Assembly (NCBI GenBank): GCA_020744225.1 | Contig: JAGMWG010000015.1 | Span: 868,001-932,000 of the forward strand | DNA from: Paraphoma chrysanthemicola | Taxonomy: Eukaryota > Ascomycota > Dothideomycetes > Pleosporales > Phaeosphaeriaceae | Reading direction: 5' to 3' | DNA length: 64,000 nt | Shown here: positions 9,845 to 21,132 of the stretch, piece by piece | How the letters are laid out: every line of letters begins with the position of its first letter | How positions within the stretch are numbered: position 1 is the first letter of the stretch | Translations under genes and position numbers: made by a program | Notes under the pieces: model-generated | Told to the model about the DNA's origin: nothing | What the model saw: only the letters and a program-made list of their open reading frames with translations | Databases searched by the model: none

Positions 9845-11331
9845 CTAGACGGAGCAGAGGTTAGCCTTAATTAGGTCGCGCTAGCGTATTAGTGCAGGGG
9901 GGACTACCATAATTAGGAACAACAACGATTTTTAGGGGTTGAGACTGCCCGGGTGGCAGCTACATGTGCGCAGGCGATATTCGACTTCAACAATTCGGGA
10001 ATGAAGAGCGACGTGCAAAACAGTTAAACAAAACCCCGGAATTCGTGGTACGGTGTAGCACAAAGTTTCTGGAGCTCTTGTATGGCTTGCACTGCCAGCG
10101 CTGCCATCGCAACACTGCCAGCCGCGCCAGGGCGAACTGTGTCGGCAAATATGAAAATTTGGACGGCATATGCGTCTCACCGCCACCTTCTGGCGAGTCT
10201 GTGGCTGTGCATCACAAACTCAAGGTCCTCCTATCTTCTCACCCGCGTCACTCTTTGAAATCTGGCAGATGCAAGCACATTCGCTCGCGAATCGAGATCA
10301 AATCTTCTAGTCATGCAGCTGTTCAAGGGTCACTTCTAACAAATAGTTTTGAGATTTTACCTACCTAGCACTTTTCTCCGAGAAATGCGTGGCGCGCCAG
10401 GGAACTGTCAGCACGAATTCGAAACCAAAATAAGCAATTTCGTCTTGGGCGCTTATGATTATGACCGCATTACTCGGTACCCTGGTCTGCTGTATGCGCC
10501 AACACTTTGTCTACCAGTGCTCATCCGAAAGAAGAGCCGGTCCTACCTTCACGGCCAGCTTCTTTGCGTCGCCAGTTTGACACTTCTTTGCATGGCCAGC
10601 CCGCGAACATTTAAAAGTTTGTGGTAATGGCCATTAATGCTGCTGTGAATCTCATGAATAAAGTGTCGTTACAAAGCCAAACATTCACAACAAGCCTACC
10701 CAATTTTTTTTTTCAAGATTCTCAACGCCAACACCGCAGAATCTATACAGGATTGCTTTTGAAATTTCTTGCACGAGAAGGATTCTTGGTGAGAACAGGT
10801 ACGTCTTGTGCAATGCGATGTACTTTCGCAGAAGAACTCGTCATGACATCCTTGACTTCATGCTAAGAATCGCGGAAAGTTCGCATTAGACATGTCTGAA
10901 TCCTGGCTCTCGATCATGTCCGCCGTAGGCACCCTTGCCACGCCAGTCGTCATTCTGCTTAGCGCTGTCCTTAAGCCATGGTTGGCCAGAAGGTGGGCAC
11001 ATGGTGGGTACTGCCATCAACATATCAGCAAATGGTATTGACAAAATCATATAGAAGATCAGAATCAAAGTAACGCTTCGGAGCTCCCTGTTTACCTCTC
11101 GACCACACGTACTTAGGTAAACACTGAGATGAAAGAGCAGCACTCTGCGATGCATGGGTGCGGTGGCCCATGTGTGGGTTATTAATCTTTCACGATGCGA
11201 GGCGGAGCACTCACATATTTCAACTACCGTAGACGTCTCATATAAGTCCTAGCTCTATATCGCATAATATACACCACGAATTGGATTTTGCAACTCATAC
11301 CCCAACAATGAAGTACCAGGTCCTACACCAG
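9845..11331. other. intergenic region with one doubtful small ORF
   Basis: 1.5 kb. It should include the missing first exon and promoter of the zinc-finger gene; ATGs at 10103 and 10170 on the minus strand open short frames but none gives a convincing donor. A minus-strand 89-codon frame (10886-11155) has a hydrophobic start and a hydrophilic end, and is too weak to call. A run of ten T lies near 10704. Confidence 0.4.
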
Positions 11332-11571
11332 CTACGAACATCGGGGAAAGAAGCCATGCCCCTTGTCAAATGTCCCGTCGGCCTTGATGATAGCGTCGGA
11401 GGTAGTCGTCGCGGGCTCAGTCTTCACAACCTTGTACTCCGGTCCCATCTCTGTATTGGGAAAATCCTCGAGTTCTTGTAACATCTTGTCACACTTGGCT
11501 CGAAGCTCCTCCCTCTTCGCACGCGCAGTGCGCCACTCGGCAGCCGAAGGAATGCGGCTTGATTGAGACAT
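11332..11571 (-). CDS. small hydrophilic hypothetical protein
   Basis: 79 codons from the ATG at 11571-11569. The sequence is highly charged and helical (EWRTARAKREELRAKCDKML) followed by a Thr/Lys-rich segment, which looks coding rather than random. No family is recognised. It may be an exon of a longer transcript, since no 3' splice sites were tested beyond the stop. It lies downstream of MAK5 on the same strand, with 176 bp between them. Confidence 0.4.
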   Translation of the reverse strand: MSQSSRIPSAAEWRTARAKREELRAKCDKMLQELEDFPNTEMGPEYKVVKTEPATTTSDAIIKADGTFDKGHGFFPRCS

Positions 11572-11747
11572 CCTAGTTGACAGGTCGCTCTTGTTGTGGT
11601 GACAGATTAGTGGAGGTCGGGGCGAATAATATCACTAAAGTGCGGGTACCCTTAGCGGCAACAGGGTCGTAGTGAATGCAAACGAAGAGATCTCTTAGCG
11701 GGGCGTTCTCAATCAGAGAATAAAGATTGATAGGCATTCAAGCTGCA

Positions 11748-14213
11748 CTATTGATCTTCCGCATCAAATCCTAAACCATCCATTGGACCCAAGAAACCCA
11801 GATTGCCCTCGCCGGCCATGAGAGCTTCAACATCTATACCACCGCTAGTAAGGTATCGCGCGCTGACTCCCGTGTTGATCCTTTGGCTCAGAAGACCTCT
11901 CAATTCTGCCCTGAGAGCTTGCTGCTCGCCTTTGGTCATTTCGCTAGCCTCTTTCTCCTTCTTCTTCCTGCCACTTCCACGTCCACGCTTGCCCTTTGCT
12001 TCCTTTTCAAACTCTTCACTATCGTAATCAACACCAAGATCCTCGGCAGCTTGTCGCATGACGTCATCTTCACTGTGCTTCTTCTCTTTGGCAATGACCG
12101 TGTCGGCTAGCTTCTTAGCTATCGTAGCGCGTTCCTTCAAGCGAGAGACGATACGTCGGTCAATATCCAGTGTACGGATGAAGTATGCCGTCTTCTTGGA
12201 TTTGGGGGCGTCGTCCGCACGAGCGTGAACCTTCGCAATCAGGCGACGCACACCAGCGACTTCCTCCGGCGCGCAAATGAGAATACTCGCGCCCGAAGCG
12301 TCAGCTCGAGCTGTACGTCCAGACCGATGAACATAGGTGTCAGCTGCTCGAGGCAGATGATAATGGATCACCAGCTCAACCTTGGAAATATCTAACCCAC
12401 GCGCCGCAACATCTGTAGCGACCAGAATTGAGCCAGGGCGTTCCTTGAAGCGCTCGATAGATCGCAGACGGGCTTTCTGAGCCATGCTAGAATGTAGTGG
12501 GAGAGCCGGCAGTTGCAAGTTTTGGAGATAGGGCGTGATGCGTCGTACTGCAGAGATTGAGTTGGTGAAAATTAGGGCGCGCTTCTTAGGATAGAACATT
12601 AGCAGCGAGTAGAGATAAAGATCCTTCTCGGTGCCAGCACATTCGATCAACCCCTCTTTGAGCTTACTCGCCATTTGTGACTCCGGATTGGCATCGATGA
12701 ACTTCGGCTTCTCTTCGCGGAATTTGAGCTTCTTCAGCAGGTACTCCATTGACTGCTGCTTGGTCAAAATGTCGCCACCAGCCTGGGCCTTGCCGGCGAG
12801 CTTTTGCTGCAAGCTTTTCTGGAAAGTCGCAGAGAACACCAAAGTTTGCCGTTCTGGCTCGGGCATGGGATTCTTTTCTGCAGTCTCTTCAATCGGATTG
12901 TCCTTTTCCAAGATCTTGAGGATATCGCCGAGCTCCTTGAAGTTGCCGTGGCTCAATAGGCGATCAGCCTCGTCAATGACGAGAAATCGAATTTGCTTAA
13001 ACTTCTCCAGCAAACCTTGTCCGGTACTGATAACCTCCCACAGCCGCCCAGGTGTGCCTACGACGATGTCTGCTGTCTCAAGCTGCCGTCGCTGCTTCTG
13101 TACGGCTAGGCCACCGGTGACAGAAGCAATTTTAGGTGCCTCGAAAGAACCCTTAGCACACAGATCGGTCAAATGCGCAGTGATTTGATGCGCCAATTCT
13201 CTTGTTGGGGCGATGATGAGAGCCAGCGGGACTTTGGCTTTTGCGTCTTTTGATGCGCTTTGAGACCCAAGGAATGCTTCAATAATCGGGATACCGAACG
13301 CAAGCGTCTTGCCGGAACCCGTAGAAGCCTTGCCAATAACGTCTCGACCGGCCATAATCTCCGGTATCGTGGACTCTTGAATCGATGTCGGCTTCGAGAA
13401 TTTGAGCTTCGCAAGCGCATCCAGAACCTTTGGCGACAGCTCCAAACCCTCCCATTCGGACACGTCCACCTCGTCGTCCTCGTCGTCCGCTCGGTCTGCC
13501 AGAATGCTGAAGGCGCTCGGGCCTGATATCTCGTCGTCAGCGGCATCGTCATCGTCTGATGCGCCCTCTTGATTTTCGTTGCTTCCGTTCGTGGTTGTCT
13601 TTGCTTGCTTTGCTTGCTTTGCTTTCTCCACAGCCTTTTCTTTTTTAGCCTTCTTGTCTGCCTTTTTCTTCTCGGCTTTGGCCTGCGCTTTCGTGGTCGC
13701 ATCTCCATTTACTGCTGGTGGCGGGTCTGTGCTGTCCTCATTGGCGTCGTCAGTCGGTCCAGACTGTTCTTCTGCCACATCCTCTTCGCTGAAGCCTTCC
13801 CACGAGTCGTCATCGTTCTCCGCCTCTGGCTTACCATCCTCCTCAATCTCGTTCTCATCTTGCGGCTCTTCGCCATTGCCGAAAGTTATCTCCTCCAAAC
13901 GCTTTGCCTCATCCTCCTCGCGCTGCCACGCCTGCTCGATGTCTTGCTCGATTTGCTTGTCCGTCTTGGTAGTCTCGAAAGATATGTTTCCCGTGGTTGC
14001 ATCCTTCACCACTGATACATCCTCAATCTCTTCTAGGCCGTAGAAGCCCTCGAAGTCCTCCAGTCGGTCTGGCATGGACACCTGCTTCCATCCTAGATCG
14101 TCGAGTCGGATCTTGCGTTTCGGTATGACGATCTCGGGTCGCGGCGATTTCTCCAGCTTCTGGCGCTTGTGAGCCTTATGCGCCACTTTTGGCGTGTTAT
14201 GAGGGCGTTTCAT
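11748..14213 (-). CDS. MAK5: DEAD-box ATP-dependent RNA helicase MAK5
   Basis: MAK5 (DDX24 in animals) is a nucleolar helicase needed for 60S ribosome assembly. Single exon, 821 residues from the ATG at 14213-14211; an in-frame extension upstream would need a later-stage start and shows no conservation. The N-terminus carries LDDLGWKQVSMPD and DFEGFYGLEEIEDV, typical of MAK5 orthologues, then a long acidic/Lys-rich linker. The helicase core has the Q motif (KPTSIQ), motif I ASTGSGKT at about residue 296, PTRELA, TPGR, DEAD, SAT, and the motif VI segment HRSGRTARA. An insertion rich in charged residues sits between DEAD and SAT, also usual for this family. The C-terminal end is Lys/Glu rich. 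It is divergent from TRM7. Confidence 0.95.
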   Translation of the reverse strand: MKRPHNTPKVAHKAHKRQKLEKSPRPEIVIPKRKIRLDDLGWKQVSMPDRLEDFEGFYGLEEIEDVSVVKDATTGNISFETTKTDKQIEQDIEQAWQREEDEAKRLEEITFGNGEEPQDENEIEEDGKPEAENDDDSWEGFSEEDVAEEQSGPTDDANEDSTDPPPAVNGDATTKAQAKAEKKKADKKAKKEKAVEKAKQAKQAKTTTNGSNENQEGASDDDDAADDEISGPSAFSILADRADDEDDEVDVSEWEGLELSPKVLDALAKLKFSKPTSIQESTIPEIMAGRDVIGKASTGSGKTLAFGIPIIEAFLGSQSASKDAKAKVPLALIIAPTRELAHQITAHLTDLCAKGSFEAPKIASVTGGLAVQKQRRQLETADIVVGTPGRLWEVISTGQGLLEKFKQIRFLVIDEADRLLSHGNFKELGDILKILEKDNPIEETAEKNPMPEPERQTLVFSATFQKSLQQKLAGKAQAGGDILTKQQSMEYLLKKLKFREEKPKFIDANPESQMASKLKEGLIECAGTEKDLYLYSLLMFYPKKRALIFTNSISAVRRITPYLQNLQLPALPLHSSMAQKARLRSIERFKERPGSILVATDVAARGLDISKVELVIHYHLPRAADTYVHRSGRTARADASGASILICAPEEVAGVRRLIAKVHARADDAPKSKKTAYFIRTLDIDRRIVSRLKERATIAKKLADTVIAKEKKHSEDDVMRQAAEDLGVDYDSEEFEKEAKGKRGRGSGRKKKEKEASEMTKGEQQALRAELRGLLSQRINTGVSARYLTSGGIDVEALMAGEGNLGFLGPMDGLGFDAEDQ

Positions 14214-14607
14214 CGTGTGTTGGGCGCAATGGTGTGGTGTTGTGCTTGCGATCACCCGCGTGTTTTTTTTTGAGATCTGAGACTTTTGGTCGGCGTTCGG
14301 GAGTCCGATCATCCCCGCTCGGCTAAACCTGCCGTGTAAGATACTTCACACACTCCACGTGAAATGCACCCTCTTTGAGCATCGAAACGTCCGTCTTCAT
14401 CATTGCGCTGACTTACGTCTAAGTTTTGCAAGCGAAGAGTTCTGAGCGTCCGTAACCCGTCCGTAACCAATCCAACTTGAGCGATCTGCAGGCTGTCCGA
14501 GTCCAGTAACAGCACAGCGAATCCTTTCAAGTCCATTTGTCTCAGCAGTTTAATCCACCGAATCCCGAGGAAAGTCCATACTCCTTTGACGCTCAGCTCA
14601 GGAAGAG
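14214..14607. promoter_or_regulatory. divergent promoter between MAK5 and TRM7
   Basis: 394 bp between start codons of two RNA-maturation genes. A run of nine T lies near 14262, close to the MAK5 start. Shared regulation is plausible for translation-related genes but no known ribosome-biogenesis element was identified. Confidence 0.5.
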
Positions 14608-15744
14608 ATGGGAAAGTCCTCGAAGGACAAGCGAGATGCGTACTATCGTCTCGCGAAAGAGGAGGGTTGGCGGGCAAGATCTGCGTACAAGTTGCTTCAG
14701 ATAGACGAAGAGTTCAACTTGTTCGAAGGTGTGACAAGAGTGGTCGATTTATGTGCAGCACCGGGAAGCTGGAGCCAAGTACTGTCAAGAGTACTTATCA
14801 AAGGCGAGACGTTCGGCAGAGCAGGGTGGCAAGAAAAGCAAGCAGCAACACGGAATTATGTACTGGGCCTGAAAGATGAGAAACCAGTCGAGGAGCAGCT
14901 AGAGAAGCTTGAAGTCAAGGAGGAGAAGCGAAAACCTCGGGAAGGCGTCAGGATCGTGGCCATTGATTTGCAACCTATGAGTCCACTAGAGGGCGTCACC
15001 ACATTACGCGCCGATATTACCCACCCATCGACCATACCGCTCATGCTGAAAGCGCTGGACCCAGATACATACGATCCGACATCGACCTCTGCCTCTTCGC
15101 CTGTCGACCTAGTCATTTCAGACGGTGCTCCCGACGTCACTGGCCTACACGATCTAGACATTTACGTACAGAGCCAGCTCCTATGGGCGGCGCTCAACCT
15201 TGCGCTCTGTGTACTGAAACCTGGCGGAAAATTTGTCGCAAAGATATTCCGGGGCAAAGACGTCGACCTGCTATTCGCACAGCTCAAGATCGTCTTTGAA
15301 CGTGTCCGGGTAGCCAAACCACGCAGCAGTCGCGCAAGCAGCATTGAAGCTTTTGTCGTCTGCGAAGGTTTCTGTCCGCCCGAAGGGTTCAAACCAAGTC
15401 TCGATCAACCATTGGGCGCAGGCACACAGATCCCCACACCGCCGGAGTCACAAAAGCCGAAGCGACAAACGACACAGAGAACGCGGGAAGACGGGTGTAT
15501 CGAAATCGACCTGAGCTCCGAAAGTGAAGATGAAGATAACGTAGAGGAAGGCGGTAAACGCTGGATAGCTCCATTCCTCGCATGTGGCGACCTCTCAGCC
15601 TACGATTCAGACGCAACATACCATCTTCCCAAGGACAGAGTGAGTCTGGATCCTGTTCAGCCACCTACCGCACCGCCGTACAGACGTGCATTAGAGATGC
15701 GCAAATTAGCAGGTGGAGCGTACGGGAAGACGAAGTTGCGATGA
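14608..15744 (+). CDS. TRM7: tRNA 2'-O-ribose methyltransferase TRM7 (FtsJ/RrmJ family)
   Basis: TRM7 methylates the ribose of positions 32 and 34 in the anticodon loop of several tRNAs, using S-adenosylmethionine, in the cytoplasm. Single exon, 378 residues. The start MGKSSKDKRDAYYRLAKEEGWRARSAYKL is diagnostic, with the first K of the K-D-K-E catalytic tetrad; the SAM motif is VVDLCAAPGSWSQVL and the catalytic Asp lies in DLVISDGAPDVTG. Compared with the roughly 310-residue yeast enzyme there is an insertion of about 35 charged residues after the SAM motif and an acidic C-terminal extension of roughly 100 residues (for example SSESEDEDN). The extension still ends with conserved-looking YRRALEMRKLAGG. 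Confidence 0.93.
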   Translation: MGKSSKDKRDAYYRLAKEEGWRARSAYKLLQIDEEFNLFEGVTRVVDLCAAPGSWSQVLSRVLIKGETFGRAGWQEKQAATRNYVLGLKDEKPVEEQLEKLEVKEEKRKPREGVRIVAIDLQPMSPLEGVTTLRADITHPSTIPLMLKALDPDTYDPTSTSASSPVDLVISDGAPDVTGLHDLDIYVQSQLLWAALNLALCVLKPGGKFVAKIFRGKDVDLLFAQLKIVFERVRVAKPRSSRASSIEAFVVCEGFCPPEGFKPSLDQPLGAGTQIPTPPESQKPKRQTTQRTREDGCIEIDLSSESEDEDNVEEGGKRWIAPFLACGDLSAYDSDATYHLPKDRVSLDPVQPPTAPPYRRALEMRKLAGGAYGKTKLR

Positions 15745-16229
15745 GGACAATGACACCGCACAATAGGTGCAGATGAAGGACACATGCTATTGTCACAATA
15801 CCATCCACGCTCATCTCAAGGTCTGTAGTAATGAAGAATAGCACAATAGAACTTATCTTATAGCATATAACCCTTCTTTCTCTCCCATTTGACTTCCTCA
15901 GGTCATTTACTCCCGAACATCTTCACACAGCATCAAGCTACCAAGCACTCCATTCTCACACCAGCGTATCCACCACACTACACCATCACCTCTCCATCCA
16001 ACACCATGCCCACCATCTAAATGCTCCACGAGCCCTCAGCAAACCTCTCGCTCCCCGGCCTCAACATCGTGTACACCCCAGCAGGTCTGGACTACGCCAT
16101 CTCGCCTTTCCTCCTACAATACCTCGAATACCTCCACGCCTTCCTATCCGCCTCTTTGTGTCCCTTTCCAGCATCATCGTATTCAACAGCACAATCTTCT
16201 GGCTGCATACCCGCCCCCTCGCCCTCGAA
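15745..16229. other. intergenic region, possible upstream coding in another frame
   Basis: 485 bp. An ATG at 16021 opens an 86-codon frame (LSLPGLNIVYTPAGLDYAIS...) that partly overlaps the next gene in a different frame. Its first 45 residues look protein-like, so a longer first exon of the downstream gene cannot be excluded, but no workable intron was found between the frames. Confidence 0.35.
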
Positions 16230-16754
16230 ATGGCGACTACACAACACCGCCAGCACACCACACATGCCTTCAAACAACTAGCTCACATCCTCCGCACCAT
16301 CCTCGCCGCGCTCAACAATATGTCAGAATACACCGAGGAGCATGTCAAGTACCTAACATGTTTCATCGAAACTGCAATCGAGACTGCTGGCGCCGACGTG
16401 GATAAACTGGCTGCGATTTTCGACGCAGATTTGCGGCATGTTACTGCGCGCTGCGATTTGCAGGGCAAGATGACACTGAGCGTGGAGCACAATGTCGAAC
16501 ATGCGCGGTACACTCCTGCTGGGATGGCTTCAGATGGTGATGAGGATGAGGATGAAGATGGACTGCAGATTGGTGATGATTTTGAGAAGTTTTGGGCTGA
16601 AGTGGCTTCAGATGAGAGTGAGGGTGGTGAGGGTGAGGGTGAGATGGAGGAGGTTGAGATTGACGTCAAGGCGACGAATAAGGCTGTGTCGAAGTGGTTG
16701 AGGAAGCGATGTGCTCGGCCTGAGGAGTGTGAGGATATCTTCGAAGAGGTTTGA
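16230..16754 (+). CDS. acidic hypothetical protein
   Basis: Function not recognised. From the ATG at 16230 the product has 174 residues; the frame is open back to about 16140 and a hydrophobic stretch (IIVFNSTIFWLHTRPL) lies just upstream, which would be included if an upstream start or exon is used. The middle is helical (HVKYLTCFIETAIETAGADVDKL), the latter half contains acidic runs (DGDEDEDEDG and EGGEGEGEMEEVE). The end is basic then acidic. It is convergent with vigilin, about 346 bp apart. Confidence 0.5.
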   Translation: MATTQHRQHTTHAFKQLAHILRTILAALNNMSEYTEEHVKYLTCFIETAIETAGADVDKLAAIFDADLRHVTARCDLQGKMTLSVEHNVEHARYTPAGMASDGDEDEDEDGLQIGDDFEKFWAEVASDESEGGEGEGEMEEVEIDVKATNKAVSKWLRKRCARPEECEDIFEEV

Positions 16755-17100
16755 GCTGTGCTCGCCTGCTGATGGATTTTGCGAAGACTTTCAGGTGGAT
16801 GTATCATTTGTTCCATTGACATTGTTGAGGCATTGAGGATAGACAGGATAGTATTTCGGATTATATCATGATATGGAAAGCAAACTTTTATTCCCTGACA
16901 TCTATCCCCCGTCAAGATGAATCCCAGACGATGCAGAAGAATATGCACCATCTATGCCTTTCCATGTACGCTTCAGAGTGACATTCTACCCCAATCCTAC
17001 CCATCCAGTGCTAACCAGCACATCTTCGTGCACAAACGCCGCGCTAAACCATCACCTGCAACGCGCTAACTCGCTGGATGTCATCGTGGCGACTGAAGAC

Positions 17101-20100
17101 CTACTTGCGGCCGCCGTTGCCACCCTTGGATATAATGTCAAGAATCAGCTGGCGCGCCTGCTCGCAACCCTCCTTGGTGCCGACAATCTCAATAGCCTCA
17201 TCCTTGGCTTGGTCGCGGGGAACCTGGATCTTGGTGCCAGTCTTCTTGCGAAGGTCGTTGATGGTGCTACCACCGGAGCCGACGACGAGCCTGTACAACA
17301 TGTTAGGGAGTGTTTACGAGGAGCATGTTATTACGAGGAGCATGTTAGATGCAACTCACCTGTAGCTTCGCGGGTCCGGCAGAATAAGGTAGCCGGTCGA
17401 CGAAGGCTTAGAAGCAGCCTCAATAGCAGCCTCGAGCTTCTGGCGAGCCTTGGGAAGGTTTTCGGCAGGGCCACGGATGACCCAAGGAATGGTGGCATCA
17501 CGGTCAACGCCCTCCTCGACAGCGTTGTTGTCGATGATCTCCCAAGAGTGCTCGTCCGCTCCGCCAGTAGCGTCATCGGTGATCAAGGGCAATGCTCCAT
17601 TAGCACCCTTGCGCGCGCGACCAGCAGCCTCGGAGGAAGCAGGCTTGGCCGGTGGCTGTTGGCCAGCATGATCAACAGTGATCTTGTGCTGGTTGCGGAG
17701 TTGGCGGAAGAACTGTCCGTTGTCTGCGATGGCATGGTGAAGGTATATTGGGACGTTGATCGTCTCGCCTTCTTGACCCTTTACAAGCTCAAGAATGTGC
17801 TCCTTGGCTTTCTCAACATGCTCAGGCGCACCCGTAATCTTGACCTGGCTGCGCGCTGCGCCAGTCGTGGTCTGCTTGGGAATATCCAGCTGAATGTTGA
17901 GCTGCGACTCGAGCGAGCGACGAGTCTCGCCACCGCGACCAATGAGGAGGCGGTGCTTGTCGGGCGACACTTCGATGGTCTCAGTAGTCTGGTTCTCTAG
18001 CGACGAGACCTGAGCTTTGAGGGACTCAATGATCTTCTGAACGACGCTCTTGGGTCCTTCCACGCGAATGGCGGACTCGTCAGACTCAGCGCGCGGGAAG
18101 CGTACCATGCGAGCAAGGTCACGGGCGTTGTCAGGTCCACCAGCGGCGGTGACGATGGAGCGGATGTTTGCTCCGCTGCCGCCAATCAAGTTCCTATGGT
18201 GCTTTCGGTCAACCTCCAGAGTTTCCACAGTGGTATCGTCGAAGACTTTCGCACGCTGCAGGAGGATCTTCTTTGCCTCCTCGACCTGCTTCTTCGTGCC
18301 CTTGAGCTTGATCTCAGCACGGCCCGAGGGGTCGGCGCCCTCACGAGCACCTGGAACGTCAATCTGGCAGCCAGTCTCGAGGCGAAGTTGCTCCATCTCA
18401 CGACCTCCAGATCCGATCAATTGAGGGACCTGGCTCTGGGCAACAGAGACAGTGTCGCTGTGCGAGTTGTCCATAATGTACTGCAGCAGGTTGAGAACCT
18501 CGTCACGGGCTTCATCTGCACCCTTCTTGGGGCCTCGAATGACAACTTCATCTGGGTTCTGACCGCGAGTGTTACGCTGGGATGTTGCATCGCCATCATC
18601 GTCGTTGTTTTGTCTCCTCGGGAAGTTGATGCGGACGCCATAGCGGGTCTGCAGACGCTCAACCTGCTTGCCACCAGCGCCAATGAGGTCACGGTGGTAC
18701 TGCGGCTTAACCTTGAGTGTGTGAGTAGCTTCGTCCTCAAGCTTCTTGGCCATGTCAAGAATGTCCTTCTTGCACTGGAGAGCCTTGGCGGAGGGGCCCT
18801 TCAGCTCGACCTTGCCATCGTTGATCTGGACATCCACATCGTACTTCTGGCGCAGACGCTGAATGTTTTCGCCACCCTTGCCGACTAAGTGGCTAGCGTA
18901 CTTCTGTGGGTAGTCGAAAGTGGTGATGTGATTGCGCTCGAGCTCATCCTTCTCGGCCTGCTCGATGAATGCCAAGATCTTTGCGTTGAGCTCGTCGACG
19001 GCACTCGAAGGTCCACGAAGAGCAAAACTATTGTTCGAGCGGCTATGGGCCTCTGGGCGGCGCTGTCCGAACAGAGCTTGCACTGGGACTTGGTGATGAG
19101 GAAGTCCCTCTTGTTCATCATTGACATACTGTTCGATCTTGCGATGGAACTTAGGGTTGGACTCAAGGCCACGAGTGTCAATCTTAGGCTGGTTGCTGGT
19201 CAATCCCTGGATGAACTGCTGGGCCTTCTGAAGAGCCTGCTTGTATGCCTGGACTTCGGCTGGGGATGGTGCTCCACGGGGGATGCTGTACTGGTCAGAC
19301 GGAGAGTCACCCTCATAGACTAGAATCAGTTGTGGCGAGTTATCGAGACCATTTGGAAAGACGATGTGAACGCCGGTTTCCTCTCGCAACTTTGGTGCAT
19401 TGCGCTGCTGCAAGAAGTTGTGGTAGAACGGATCGACGTCGACTGTGGCAAACCTGCTTGGCGGGTGGCTGGCGAAAACGCTCATGATATCGCCACGTGC
19501 CTTCATGCTATTCTTGCCGTTGCGAGCATAGATCTCCCATCCAGTTGGACCATCGCGGTCAGTTGGTGCAACGATGCTGGCTTCGTGCAAGCGCTCCAGT
19601 TCGGCCAGGGCCTGGCGTTGACGAAGGTACTGGGTCAAATTGTGAGCATGGGCCTGGGCGTTGGCTCCCTTGTGCTCGCGAGCAGCATCAGCGGTGGCCA
19701 TGGTCATGCTAGCAGCAAGATCTTCGAGCTTGTTGATACCCTGCTCGATCTTGTTCGGGGGCCCAACAATGTACACAGTCTCACTGTCATCAGAGCTAGG
19801 CGGCAGAACAATGCTGCAGCCAGTCTCCTCAAGGAAGTCGTGGAGAGATCCACCCCGCTCGCCAACGATGAACTGGTGTCGACCACGCTCAATGGAGCGC
19901 TGCTCGAGCGCCAATTGTTGTCGGAGAATCGCAGCACGGCGCTCCAACTCTGCCTGAATCTGCTGGGCAGCGACGCGCTCTCCAGAGACCTGGATAGGAA
20001 AGTTGGCTTGAGGAGCAAACGGCACAGGCTGGTTGCGTTCAGCCTGAGGCGGGGCATGAGAGCGCCAGGTATGGTATTGAGGAATCTGGATGTTGACATC

Positions 20101-21132
20101 CTTGCCCTGAGCAAGCTTCTCGACGTGGGCGTTGTGGGGACCGGCAAGGAAGGGGTAGAACTCAGCGGGGATGTCCTTGAGGCGCAGGTTGACGGTTGAG
20201 GTTCGCTCATTCACGATGGCGTCAATCTCGCGGCGTGCCATCTCAGCGGTGAGCGCGTTGCCCTCGATGTGTACATTGACGACGGTGTCATCATCCTCGC
20301 CGGGCTCTGCCTTGGGCACCTGAATGCGAGCACCAGTGCGCTTGCTGATCTCTTGGATCTTGGAACCCTGACGACCGATGATGTGTGCGCGGACGGAGGC
20401 GGGGACGGGGACATCGACGGATTGCTGCTCATTGTTAGACGTAGCCATACGTGACTGGATGTTGACATCACTTACCTTTGAGCCAACTTCGTTGGCGATC
20501 TCCTTGAGGTTCTGGCGCACAGCCTCGACAGGACCAGTCGATTCGAAAATGACAGTGCCGCCGGGCCCGGACTTGTACTCGAGCTTGGCCTTGGAGCGCC
20601 TGTTGATATCGCGGATGATGTCGTTGATGGGCTTCTTTAGCTGTTGGCGGGGGGTGAGCTGCTTGGGCGAGAAGGAGATGCGCTCCGTGTGCTTGCCGGG
20701 AATGTTCATGGTGGGAAGCGCGGGACCGCGGCCAATGGGCAGAGGAGCAGGAGCGCCAGAGCCTGGCGCGCCATTGCTGGCAGCATTGCCGTTGGGGCCG
20801 TTGGAGGTGGTGACCGCAGCGGGCTTGTTGCCCCAGGTGGGTGCAACAGGGGCTTGAGCACGAGGCTTGACGGGACCAAGAGCAGGGAAGGCCTCCTCCG
20901 ACGAGGTGTTGAGGGCAGGCTTCTTGGGCGCCGGGGCTTCGTCGACCTTCTGCTTGCCGGCGGCCTTCTCGCTCAGCGGCGCATCAGCGGGCTTGGCGGA
21001 TGGAGGAGGATGGGCAATGTCTTCCTCATCCGGGACGTCCTCGATGGTGACGTTGTGCTCGTGCTCTTGCATGAGCTTCTGCGCTGGGGTCAGGCCCTCG
21101 GTGGCAGAGCTGGCAGTGGCTTCGGACGCCAT
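17101..21132 (-). CDS. SCP160: vigilin / SCP160-like multi-KH RNA-binding protein
   Basis: Vigilins bind mRNA and polysomes at the ER and affect translation. Exon 1 begins at 21132; the last intron (17359-17291, 69 nt, GTGAGT donor) separates it from the last exon, 17290-17101. Without further splicing the product is 1320 residues. A second, in-frame 51-nt intron is predicted at 20475-20425 (GTAAGT, CTAAC, CAG), which would give 1303. At least seven KH cores with canonical GxxG loops are visible: GRQG, GERG, GKGG, GAGG, GSGG, GGSG, GRGG, and a last GSGG. Several degenerate KH copies (GPHN, ADNG) lie between, as is usual in vigilins. The last intron cuts the final KH domain just before its GxxG loop. 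The N-terminal 150 residues are low complexity. Confidence 0.92.
17314..17347. repeat. perfect 17-bp tandem duplication inside the last vigilin intron
   Basis: TTACGAGGAGCATGTTA occurs at 17314-17330 and again at 17331-17347, head to tail without mismatch. A partial third copy (CATGTTA) is at 17299-17305. Removing one unit would leave a 52-nt intron, close to the typical size here. Confidence 0.9.

Noticed and set aside
16954..18000. Long open frames antisense to vigilin
   Set aside because: They mirror the codon structure of the KH-repeat gene on the other strand and show no domain.
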